NCBI GenBank assembly: GCA_903960645.1
Contig: CAJCBN010000164.1
Coordinates: forward strand, 1 to 12,739
From: an uncultured Actinomycetes bacterium
GTDB lineage: Bacteria > Actinomycetota > Thermoleophilia > Gaiellales > F1-60-MAGs149
Length of the DNA: 12,739 bases
Reading direction: 5' to 3'
Below are positions 7,183 to 12,739 of this stretch, one piece after another. The stretch's first letter is position 1. Each line of letters starts with the position of its first letter. The position numbers were made by a program, and so were the translations under genes. A model generated the notes under the pieces. The model saw only the letters and a list, made by a program, of their open reading frames with translations. It searched no databases and was not told where the DNA came from.

Positions 7183-7599
7183 TCAGTCGTCGAACGCGGT
7201 GCGCCGATCCTGCTTGCGTTTGGCCTGCCGGTGCTTCTCGTCGAGCCGTCGCTCCTGGCTGCCCCGCGTCGGCCGTGTGGGCACCCGGTGCGGCTCGCGA
7301 CGCAGCGCGCCGTCGACGAGCTTGACCATCCGCTCCTCAGCCGCCACCCGGTTCTGATACTGCGAGCGCTGCTCCCCCGCCCGCACGACGAGCTCGTCGT
7401 CGACGATGCGCTGGTGGAGGAGCGCGCGGATGCGGTCGAGCTCGGCTGGCGTCAGCCCCATGATCGCGAGCGGCAGCCGCAGCTCGACGCGCGTCTGCGA
7501 GCGGTTGCGATGCTGGCCGCCCGGGCCGGAGCCCGTCGTCGCGTGCATCGTGGCCCGTTCGACCGGGAGGTACCTGCCGTCGGCGAGGCGCATGCCCAC
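7183..7599 (-). CDS. arfB: ArfB-like peptidyl-tRNA hydrolase (ribosome rescue, GGQ domain)
   Basis: A 138-aa codon-independent release factor that frees peptides from ribosomes stalled on broken mRNA. The catalytic GGQ motif is residues 27-29 (GSGPGGQH), followed by the family pattern RVELRLPL. The EQRSQYQNR segment (76-84), the RPTRGSQERRLDEK segment (109-122) and a basic tail (KRKQDRR) match ArfB, whose positively charged C-terminus enters the empty mRNA channel. Length is close to the E. coli protein (about 140 aa), and a full release factor's codon-recognition domain is absent. The start is GTG at 7599 or ATG at 7593; neither has a Shine-Dalgarno, and CACACT lies 6 bases before the ATG, which would suit a leaderless start two residues shorter. 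In the GGQ loop the usual HVNK reads HRNR. Confidence 0.9.
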   Translation of the reverse strand: MGMRLADGRYLPVERATMHATTGSGPGGQHRNRSQTRVELRLPLAIMGLTPAELDRIRALLHQRIVDDELVVRAGEQRSQYQNRVAAEERMVKLVDGALRREPHRVPTRPTRGSQERRLDEKHRQAKRKQDRRTAFDD

Positions 7600-7636
7600 A
7601 GTGTGATGGCTCGGTCAGCCGTGTCGCTGCGGAAGA

Positions 7637-7668
7637 CCCCGCGCAGCGCGTGGCAAGCCCGCGCGGGG
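7637..7668. terminator. GC-rich hairpin between vapC and arfB, possible terminator
   Basis: CCCCGCGC (7637-7644) pairs exactly with GCGCGGGG (7661-7668) across a 16-base loop. It lies in the 139-base gap after vapC and before arfB, both on the minus strand, so it could end the vapBC transcript. No T-tract is present on either strand. The rest of the gap (7600-7636 and 7669-7738) holds no convincing gene. Confidence 0.35.
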
Positions 7669-7738
7669 CTGCGTCCCGACGGCGATTCTCAGCGGACGGG
7701 CCAGCGCCCTCACGCACAGCGGCACACCGAGGCGCCGC

Positions 7739-8125
7739 TCAGCAGGTGCGGATGTCGACCAGGTGCCGCAGGGTCGCCATGTCCCCAAAATCCCTTGTAT
7801 AGAGGGGCAGGTCATGGGCCATGGCGGTGGCGGCGATCAGCAGGTCGAATGCGCGGGGACGCGGGCTGCGTCCATCCACGTGGAGCGCGGTGGCCACTGC
7901 GACGTAGGCCTCGGCAACCGCTCCGTCGACGGGCAGCTCCTCAAACACGGTGCGCACCCGTTGAAGGTGGATGGTGCGCTTCACCCGCTCCATGTCGTCG
8001 GGCGCCTTGACGATGCCAAAGCCGAGCTCTCCGATCGTAATCGTGGAGATTGCAACGTCGGCGGCGTCCGGCCAGGCGATGCCGGACGGGTCGATCACCA
8101 CGGACGTGTCGAGGAGCACCTTCAC
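7739..8125 (-). CDS. vapC: VapC-type PIN-domain toxin (ribonuclease)
   Basis: A 128-aa PIN-domain endoribonuclease, the toxin half of a type II toxin-antitoxin pair; VapC proteins typically cut tRNA or rRNA. The acidic metal-binding residues are present: Asp6 in LLDTSVVID, Glu33 in TIGEL, Asp94 in RAFDLLIAATA, and Asp112 in YTRDFGD. All four catalytic positions look intact, so it should be active. GTG start; it overlaps the antitoxin stop by 4 bases (GTGA), the usual coupling that keeps the antitoxin made first. A PIN protein with another role is possible but unlikely given the antitoxin upstream. Confidence 0.9.
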   Translation of the reverse strand: MKVLLDTSVVIDPSGIAWPDAADVAISTITIGELGFGIVKAPDDMERVKRTIHLQRVRTVFEELPVDGAVAEAYVAVATALHVDGRSPRPRAFDLLIAATAMAHDLPLYTRDFGDMATLRHLVDIRTC

Positions 8126-8388
8126 GGGAGGCGCTCATACGGATCGTGCAGGTCGTGGTCGATTCCCTCAGACACATCGCGTCGGAAACTCTCGAGATCG
8201 GGAGCCATCGGCGTATCGAACAGGCGCATGAACTCCGCGGCCGGCACGAACCGCCGACGCCCGACGATGCCCGAGAGTCGAGCCACCGGTCGCCCATCGA
8301 CCGTGATCTCGAAGTCCTCGCCCGCCTCGGCGCGGCGCAGGACGTCGGACACGTTGTTGCGAAGCTCGCGCTGGGGAATCACGTTCAC
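8122..8388 (-). CDS. vapB: Phd/YefM-type antitoxin of the vapBC pair
   Basis: An 88-aa antitoxin. Residues 1-45 (IPQRELRNNVSDVLRRAEAG, then ITVDGRPVARLSGI) are the Phd/YefM DNA-binding fold. The acidic C-terminal half (residues about 50-88) is the expected toxin-wrapping tail. It is immediately upstream of and overlaps vapC. Start is GTG without a Shine-Dalgarno; a TACGTT -10-like box lies 6 bases upstream, so the mRNA is probably leaderless. A 16-bp perfect palindrome overlaps that box and is the likely site of autorepression by the toxin-antitoxin complex. The gene symbol follows the VapC partner although the antitoxin fold is Phd-like. Confidence 0.88.
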   Translation of the reverse strand: MNVIPQRELRNNVSDVLRRAEAGEDFEITVDGRPVARLSGIVGRRRFVPAAEFMRLFDTPMAPDLESFRRDVSEGIDHDLHDPYERLP

Positions 8389-8394
8389 CCGCCC

Positions 8395-8413
8395 AACGTA
8401 GCAGATCTGCTAC
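8395..8413 (-). promoter_or_regulatory. vapBC promoter with 16-bp operator palindrome
   Basis: GTAGCAGATCTGCTAC (8398-8413) is a perfect palindrome ending 9 bases before the vapB GTG. On the minus strand it runs into TACGTT (8400-8395), a TAnnnT -10 box 6 bases from the GTG. Overlap of the palindrome with the -10 fits repression by bound VapBC. No good -35 was found. Confidence 0.6.
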
Positions 8414-8512
8414 ACCCTGCTCGGGCGGGCACCGTGACGCGCCGGACGGCGCCGCCCGTGCACCACCCGGCACTTCCTGCCACAATCGCCTCAGCGCAAC
8501 GAGAGGACGGTC

Positions 8513-9463
8513 ATGAGCAGCGACATTGAGTCGAAGTTTCACTTCTCCCGCGAGCTGGTGAGCGGCGAGATCTACCGCAAGTACGAGAAGGCGATGCGGA
8601 AGCACTGGACCGTCGAGGACCTCGACTTCACGCAGGACGCACTCGACTGGGAGCGCGTCACGCCGGAGCAGCAGAAGGGCCTGCTTGGCGTCACGATCCG
8701 CTTTCTCGCGGGCGAGCAGGCCGTCACGGACGAGCTTGTCCCGATGCTGGCCGCCTCGCACGCGCTGCGTCGTTTCGACTGGACGATGTTCCTCGCCACG
8801 TTCTTGCTGGAGGAGGCGAAGCACGCCGAGTTCTTCATGCGCTGGCACGAGGCCGTCGTCGGCATTGTCGATCCGGGCGAGGTCGCGCCGCACTTCCTGA
8901 TGCGCGGCAAGACCGTCGATCCGACCGGCCGCTTCGAGGTGCGCGACGTCATGCACGAGGCGCTGCCGAACTATGGCCGCATCCTGCACGAGGCCGCACT
9001 CGGTGGGACGGAGAAGGAGATCGAGCGCGCCTTCGTGCAGTTCTCGGCCGCCTACAACGGGTTCGTCGAGGGCGTCCTCACGATGCCGTCGTACGAGATC
9101 GTGATCGACACGACGACGCAGTGGGACGCCTTCCCGACGTTGAAGCAGGGCTTCAAGCTGATCCTGATGGACGAGGGCCGCCACATCACCTTCGGCACGA
9201 CGGCGTGTCGGATGCTGATCGAGAAGGACCCCGCGTACGAGGAGGCCGTCCACGAGGTGTTCGACGCGTACCGCGGCAACATCGTCGGCCTCGTCGAGTA
9301 TCAGAAGGCCGTGCCCGGACTCGACGTCAACAAGTACCAGACGATGAAGGTGCGGCACTATCGCAACCGTTGTCGCGAAATGGGCGTGACGCCCGACGAC
9401 ACCCTGATCGAGCAGATCCTCGATCCCAGCATCGACTTCGTCGTCGGCGTCGAGGCCGGCTGA
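8513..9463 (+). CDS. R2-like ligand-binding oxidase (R2lox)
   Basis: A 316-aa ferritin-fold protein of the ribonucleotide-reductase R2 relatives that bind a Mn/Fe centre and a long-chain fatty-acid-like ligand; the physiological substrate of the family is unknown. Metal ligands are Glu68 (AGEQAV), Glu101 and His104 (EEAKH), Glu186 (YNGFVEG), Glu221 and His224 (DEGRH). Val71 and Tyr181 occupy the places of the Val-Tyr pair that becomes an ether cross-link in characterised R2lox proteins; a class I R2 would have the radical-tyrosine arrangement and an NrdE-binding tail, not seen here. From memory of M. tuberculosis Rv0233, the residues after His104 are shifted by 19, so this protein has an insertion between helices in the 105-160 region. 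GAGAGGA sits at 8501-8507, 5 bases before the ATG. No nrdE neighbour. The stop overlaps a small CX4C/HX4H gene. Confidence 0.85.
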   Translation: MSSDIESKFHFSRELVSGEIYRKYEKAMRKHWTVEDLDFTQDALDWERVTPEQQKGLLGVTIRFLAGEQAVTDELVPMLAASHALRRFDWTMFLATFLLEEAKHAEFFMRWHEAVVGIVDPGEVAPHFLMRGKTVDPTGRFEVRDVMHEALPNYGRILHEAALGGTEKEIERAFVQFSAAYNGFVEGVLTMPSYEIVIDTTTQWDAFPTLKQGFKLILMDEGRHITFGTTACRMLIEKDPAYEEAVHEVFDAYRGNIVGLVEYQKAVPGLDVNKYQTMKVRHYRNRCREMGVTPDDTLIEQILDPSIDFVVGVEAG

Positions 9464-9633
9464 TGCGCCGGCAATGGACCTGCGTGGAGGCGGGCTGCGA
9501 CGAGACGATCATCGCGCCCGACACCGACACGATCATCGAACTCGTGCAGGCGCACATCGCCGATGTGCACAACAGCTTCGAGCTCGAAGACATGATCGAA
9601 GCGGTCCTCGTGGACGTGCCCGACGCAGACTAG
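9463..9633 (+). CDS. Small DUF1059-like CX4C/HX4H protein
   Basis: A 56-aa protein whose ATG (9463-9465) shares one base with the stop of the R2lox gene (TGATG), so it should be translated by re-initiation. It has Cys7-X4-Cys12 and His31-X4-His36 with an amphipathic helix between, the pattern of DUF1059 small proteins and of a minimal zinc-binding fold. The C-terminal third is acidic (ELEDMIEAVLVDVPDAD). Function unknown. Its tight coupling to the metal-dependent oxidase suggests a role in metal supply, assembly or as a small electron or ligand partner, but that is inference. A hairpin at 9650-9667 follows, marking the end of the two-gene unit. Confidence 0.75.
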   Translation: MRRQWTCVEAGCDETIIAPDTDTIIELVQAHIADVHNSFELEDMIEAVLVDVPDAD

Positions 9634-9649
9634 GCTCGGAGGGCCACGC

Positions 9650-9667
9650 CGACGCGGTTGCGCGTCG
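9650..9667. terminator. Probable bidirectional terminator hairpin
   Basis: CGACGCG (9650-9656) pairs perfectly with CGCGTCG (9661-9667) around the tetraloop GTTG. It sits in the 48-base gap between two convergent genes (stops at 9633 and 9682). There is only a weak pyrimidine tract (TCCTCT) on the plus side. Confidence 0.5.
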
Positions 9668-9681
9668 TCCTCTGCATTGCC

Positions 9682-11370
9682 TCAGCCCTGCACCGTTGCT
9701 CGCATGGTCGCTCCGCCGGTGGGTCCCGCCACGAGCTCCCAGCGCTGCGCGGTCGTGTCGTCAAAGAGCGCGCTGCCAAGCCCAGGGGGCCCAGCCCCAG
9801 GCCCGCTGCCATCATCGGTCACGAGCAGTTCAAGGGTCCCGTCACACGACGCGATGCGGATGGTCACCCGAGAGGCCGCGCCGTGCACGACCGCGTTGGT
9901 GAGCGCCTCGCTCAGCAGCGTCGCGATCGTCGGCACGACGGCGAGCGGGACCTCCGTGTCGTCGATCTCCCACGTCAGGGCGAGGATGCCCGCCCAGCGG
10001 CGGTCGGCATTGGCGATCAGGTCGATAACGGATTGGCCGGCCACAGTCCGGTGCGGGTCGTACTGCAGCTCGAGCGCCGCGATCGCGGCCGCCGTGGCCG
10101 CCTGCATGGCCGCGCTGTCACGCGAGCCCACGGCCTGCTGCAGCGCCAGGCCGGCGCTGATCAGGTCGGTCTGGACGGTGCCGTGCAGGTGGGCCGCAAC
10201 ATCACGACGGAGACGATCGTTGGCCGCGTAGAGCGCCATCTGCTCGATCTCCTTCGCCTCAACGCGTTTGGCCAGATCGAGCACGACCTCGTCGCCGGCC
10301 TCGCGGAGGGCAGAGACCGCACTGGCGAAGATGACCGTGCCCGGTAGGAGCAGGACGAGCAGTGCCACGCGCTCGGGCAGCGCTCCCAACGCGACGGCCA
10401 CCGCCACGATGGGTAGTACCGTGACGAGGATTGTCGCCACGACGATCGGCAGGGCGAGCGACCGGCTGCGCCGTACGCAGACCCGTCCGATGCGGAAGCA
10501 GAGGTTGATCGAGACGATGCCGGTCAGCAGCACGACGGCGCTGCGCGCCGGGCCGAGCAGCGGCACCGAGCCCAGCGCCACGAACGCCACGAAGACCACC
10601 GTCGGTACGAGGATCGGCAGGGGCTTCCGGCGGATCTCACTCGCTGCGAGGTGGCCCCAGCGCACCTTCGGATACGCGGCCCCCGTCGGCTGCCACAGCT
10701 CGTGGCTGAGCGGGCGCATGCCAGTACGCGCGGTCGCCAACAGGCTCGCCGCGACGGCGGTCGGATCCGGCTCGTCCTCCGCGATCAGCTGCGCGCTTAC
10801 AGCGCGTGCTTCCTGCAGGCGAAGCTCAATCGCCGCGAGCGTCTCGTCGAGCGTCGCATCGAGCGCGCCGGCGGCGCGAAGCCGCTCCTCACTGAGGCGC
10901 ACGTCAAGCGCGATCAGGCGCGCGCGCTCCGTCGTGTAGGCGTCACGTGCGGCAAGGAGGTAGACGAGCGTGGGATACGCGAGCGCGGTCGTGGTCACGA
11001 TCGAGATGCTCCCCAGCAGCAGACCGGTCCCGTTGGTGAACAGCAACGAGCCCGTCAGCGATGTCACCCAGACGATGACCACGACGCGGACGGCGCCGAT
11101 GCAAGCCCCAAGGGCGACGACGGCGCCCACTGGCATGGGCGTCTGCGCCCGGCGGCGGAAGACGGTCAGACCGCTGATCAGCATCAAGGCGCCGCAGAGG
11201 GCGCACTGCGCCACCAAGACGAGCAACGTAGTTCCCGGCGACCAGTCGAGACTCCGCAGGGAGGGGATCACGGCACCCACCGCCAGCACATCCATCACGA
11301 GCCAGACGCGGAGCGAGACCGACCAGCGGCCGCCGATCAGCTCGCGCGCGCTAGGGCGCGAGGGGGTCAT
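9682..11370 (-). CDS. Membrane sensor histidine kinase (HisKA_3-like, two four-helix membrane blocks)
   Basis: A 562-aa kinase, partner of the response regulator it overlaps by 20 bases. Hydrophobic segments fall in two blocks, about residues 20-140 (four helices) and 250-355 (four helices), with a cytoplasmic helical stretch between. The dimerisation/phosphoacceptor region is about 370-440: RLRRDVAAHLHGTVQTDL, where His396 matches the phosphoacceptor of HisKA_3 kinases (His394 is the alternative). The ATPase domain shows the N box (Glu488, Asn492 in LLSEALTNAVVHG), the G1 box (VTDDGSGPG, Asp519/Asp520) and a short G2 (GLGSALF, 530-536). No extracytoplasmic sensor domain is evident, so the signal is probably sensed within or at the membrane. 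The intermembrane helical stretch (about 150-228) resembles a second dimerisation hairpin without the histidine. ATG at 11370 is chosen for the overlap; signal and target genes are unknown. Confidence 0.85.
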   Translation of the reverse strand: MTPSRPSARELIGGRWSVSLRVWLVMDVLAVGAVIPSLRSLDWSPGTTLLVLVAQCALCGALMLISGLTVFRRRAQTPMPVGAVVALGACIGAVRVVVIVWVTSLTGSLLFTNGTGLLLGSISIVTTTALAYPTLVYLLAARDAYTTERARLIALDVRLSEERLRAAGALDATLDETLAAIELRLQEARAVSAQLIAEDEPDPTAVAASLLATARTGMRPLSHELWQPTGAAYPKVRWGHLAASEIRRKPLPILVPTVVFVAFVALGSVPLLGPARSAVVLLTGIVSINLCFRIGRVCVRRSRSLALPIVVATILVTVLPIVAVAVALGALPERVALLVLLLPGTVIFASAVSALREAGDEVVLDLAKRVEAKEIEQMALYAANDRLRRDVAAHLHGTVQTDLISAGLALQQAVGSRDSAAMQAATAAAIAALELQYDPHRTVAGQSVIDLIANADRRWAGILALTWEIDDTEVPLAVVPTIATLLSEALTNAVVHGAASRVTIRIASCDGTLELLVTDDGSGPGAGPPGLGSALFDDTTAQRWELVAGPTGGATMRATVQG

Positions 11371-11998
11371 GACCGTCAGCGCCCGCGAGGGCGTAGTAGG
11401 CGCGCGTGATCTGCACGCGCGTATTGAGCGAGCGGTCGGCGGTGACGCCGAGCTGGTTGGCGAGGCGGTTGAGGGTTCGCTCGACGGCGCTCTCCGTGAC
11501 GTTGCGCGTGCGGGCGATCTCCGCGTTCGTCATGCCCTGGGCGACGAGGCGCATCGTGTCGAGCTGGTTGTTCGTCAGCGTCGTCGCCGCCTCCGGTAGC
11601 CCCCCTGGGGCAGGCACGGTCGCCCGCTGGATCGCGCGCTCGACGCGCCGGCACAGCTCGGGCATGTCGCTCACCTCGTGCTTGAGGACGTACTCACTGC
11701 CGGGAGGCAGCTGGGAGAGCTTGCTGCCGACGAGACGCGGCTCGCTGTACGAGGTGAGCACGACGACGCCGAGGCCCGGCTGCCGACGCCGCAGCGTCAG
11801 CGCGATGACCATGCCGTTGGGCCCCTCACCGAGGTCCAGGTCGGTCACGACGGCATCGAACGTCTCCGTCGCCGCCGCCGTCATCGCCTGCTCCGACCCA
11901 GAGCAGGCGGCGACCACGGTCACGCCGTGCTGCTCGAAGGCGCTGTGCAGGGCGCTCAGGAGCAGCGAGTCGTTCTCAACCAGCAGGATGCGCGTCAC
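11351..11998 (-). CDS. NarL/LuxR-type response regulator
   Basis: A 215-aa two-component DNA-binding regulator. The receiver domain (1-122) has the acidic pocket (Glu8, Asp10), phosphoacceptor Asp53 (VVTDLDLG), Thr82 (VLTSYS) and Lys106 (VLKHE). The C-terminal LuxR/GerE helix-turn-helix is about 139-205 (LTNNQLDTMRLVAQGMTNAE, then VTESAVERTLNRLANQLGV). The GTG at 11998 is preferred to an upstream ATG at 12046: the domain starts directly with TRILLVEND, and TAGAAT, a near-consensus -10, lies 7 bases before it, so the mRNA is probably leaderless. It is the first gene of the regulator-kinase unit. The divergent repeat-protein gene starts 91 bases away, making it a candidate target. Asp53 and the other receiver residues are intact, so it should be phosphorylated normally. 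Confidence 0.9.
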   Translation of the reverse strand: MTRILLVENDSLLLSALHSAFEQHGVTVVAACSGSEQAMTAAATETFDAVVTDLDLGEGPNGMVIALTLRRRQPGLGVVVLTSYSEPRLVGSKLSQLPPGSEYVLKHEVSDMPELCRRVERAIQRATVPAPGGLPEAATTLTNNQLDTMRLVAQGMTNAEIARTRNVTESAVERTLNRLANQLGVTADRSLNTRVQITRAYYALAGADGHDPLAP

Positions 11999-12005
11999 AG
12001 GCAAG

Positions 12006-12011
12006 ATTCTA
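12006..12011 (-). promoter_or_regulatory. -10 box for a leaderless response-regulator transcript
   Basis: TAGAAT on the minus strand matches TATAAT at five of six positions and lies 7 bases before the GTG at 11998. No convincing -35 hexamer was found. Confidence 0.5.
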
Positions 12012-12077
12012 GGCTGGGCACCGATTCGCCGAGGTGGGGTAAACACGGCAGTTTCGTCGTAGCGTCGGTGGGCGCAC

Positions 12078-12083
12078 TACCGT
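12078..12083 (+). promoter_or_regulatory. -10 box for a leaderless repeat-protein transcript
   Basis: TACCGT (TAnnnT) lies 6 bases before the ATG at 12090, and no Shine-Dalgarno is present. The geometry equals that of folE and vapB. The promoter is divergent from the response-regulator -10, with about 66 bases between the two boxes. Confidence 0.4.
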
Positions 12084-12089
12084 CTCAGA

Positions 12090-12739
12090 ATGGCTGTTCT
12101 TCGTTGTTGCTCGACCACCCGTGGTCACGCCCCCCGCACGGCGCTCAGCAGCGCGTTCGCCATGCTCGCGTTCTGCCTCGTCGCGCTGCTCGCCGCCCCC
12201 GCGCCGTCCCAGGCGGCGGTGGGAGAGGATTGGACGCTCCGCACCACGCCGTCCGAGACCTCCTGGTTCGGGGTCACCTACGGCAACGGCACGTTCGTCG
12301 CGGTGCGGGGGATCACCGGGAGCAACGACTATCAGGCGATGACCAGCCCGGACGGCATCGGCTGGACCCGCCAAGCAACGCCTGTCGCCGGCAACTGGCG
12401 CTCGGTCGCGTACGGCAACGGGCTCTTTGTCGCAGTCTCCTACTCAAACGGCTACGGCGCCCCTCCCCAACAGATCATGACAAGCCCGGACGGCGTCACG
12501 TGGACGCCGCGGACAACTCCCGCCGCGAATGAATGGCAGTCGGTCACCTACGGCAACGGCCTCTTCGTCGCCGTCGCCGCCTCCGGCACCGGCAACCGCG
12601 TCATGACCAGCCCCGACGGAATCACGTGGACCAGCCGCACCTCCGCCGCCGACAACACCTGGCAATCGGTCACCTACGGCAACGGCCTCTTCGTCGCCGT
12701 CGCCGCCTACCCCGCCACCAGCAACCGCGTCATGACCAG
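12090..12739 (+). CDS. Secreted tandem-repeat (propeller-like) protein, N-terminal part
   Basis: Open to the right edge, so incomplete: 216 codons are visible. The product opens with basic residues and a signal peptide (hydrophobic stretch about 20-36, likely cleavage near SQA-AV at 42-43). Repeats of 42-46 residues begin at Trp59, Trp103, Trp149 and Trp191, each built as W-SVTYGNGLFVAV, a variable turn, then RVMTSPDGITWT-RT. The pattern of short beta strands with SPDG-turns and conserved Trp is that of exported beta-propeller or photosynthesis-system-repeat-like proteins; the fold is inferred. The last two repeats are almost identical at DNA level. The two N-terminal cysteines belong to the signal region. 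Likely cell-surface or released; binding partner unknown. The ATG at 12090 is supported by the signal peptide and a -10 box 6 bases upstream. Confidence 0.8.
   Translation, partial: MAVLRCCSTTRGHAPRTALSSAFAMLAFCLVALLAAPAPSQAAVGEDWTLRTTPSETSWFGVTYGNGTFVAVRGITGSNDYQAMTSPDGIGWTRQATPVAGNWRSVAYGNGLFVAVSYSNGYGAPPQQIMTSPDGVTWTPRTTPAANEWQSVTYGNGLFVAVAASGTGNRVMTSPDGITWTSRTSAADNTWQSVTYGNGLFVAVAAYPATSNRVMT
12264..12739 (+). repeat. Intragenic tandem repeats of 126-138 bp
   Basis: Repeat units start at the Trp codons at 12264, 12396, 12534 and 12660 (periods 132, 138 and 126 bp). The first 48 bases of the units at 12534 and 12660 differ by one base (CAG versus CAA), and the unit ends (AACCGCGTCATGACCAG) are also identical, while the first two units are more diverged. 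This suggests recent copying or gene conversion in the later part of the array. Confidence 0.85.

Noticed and set aside
7615..7815. 66-residue minus-strand frame in the vapC-arfB gap
   Set aside because: Overlaps the end of vapC in another frame and shows no motif or start signal.
8168..9358. 396-residue open frame on the minus strand
   Set aside because: Overlaps vapB out of frame and is antisense to R2lox, whose metal ligands are unmistakable.
8513..9463. Class I ribonucleotide reductase small subunit (NrdB/NrdF)
   Set aside because: The Val-Tyr cross-link positions and YNGFVEG motif fit R2lox, and there is no large-subunit gene or NrdE-type C-terminal tail.
11999..12046. Longer start for the response regulator (ATG at 12046)
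   Set aside because: The receiver domain begins right at the GTG at 11998 and the extension would include the -10 box TAGAAT.

Overview
The window is high-GC DNA (roughly two-thirds G+C by eye) with dense, strongly G/C-ending genes, many GTG starts, and several genes with no Shine-Dalgarno that look leaderless. This points to an Actinomycetota genome. A lineage such as Thermoleophilia/Solirubrobacterales is a guess from the look of the proteins, not something I could test. No mobile element, rRNA, tRNA or CRISPR array was seen, and no gap without a gene exceeds about 190 bases.

Layout. 1-75: tail of an upstream gene whose stop codon is fused to a terminator hairpin. 188-2367: two secreted-protein genes, a 501-aa exported protein with a Ser/Asn/Thr/Gly linker and a lysine-rich tail without acidic residues, then an M15-type peptidoglycan peptidase. 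2378-2550: an intergenic region with three identical 14-bp palindromes exactly 37 bp apart, then a perfect 10+10 bp inverted repeat lying on a probable promoter. 2551-5039: a translationally coupled pair, a class II histone-deacetylase-like amidohydrolase and a FAD-dependent amine/amino-acid oxidase, plausibly catabolising an acylated amine. 5088-7599 (minus): a probable run arfB-folE-glycosyltransferase (ribosome rescue factor, GTP cyclohydrolase I, ArnT-like membrane glycosyltransferase). 7739-8388 (minus): a VapBC-type toxin-antitoxin pair with a 16-bp palindrome at its start. 8513-9633: an R2-like ligand-binding oxidase overlapping by one base a 56-aa CX4C/HX4H protein of DUF1059 type. 9682-11998 (minus): an overlapping two-component pair, response regulator then an eight-helix sensor kinase. 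12090-12739: the start of a secreted tandem-repeat (propeller-like) protein, divergent from the response regulator and cut by the window edge.

Working together: the M15 enzyme and the cationic exported protein both act outside the membrane. The HDAC-like enzyme and the oxidase are a natural two-step pathway (deacylate, then oxidise the freed amine). The regulator/kinase pair is divergent from a surface repeat protein and could control it. The most unusual elements are the regularly spaced palindrome array with the adjacent operator-like inverted repeat, the R2lox-DUF1059 coupling, and a kinase that seems to contain a second, histidine-less dimerisation-like segment.
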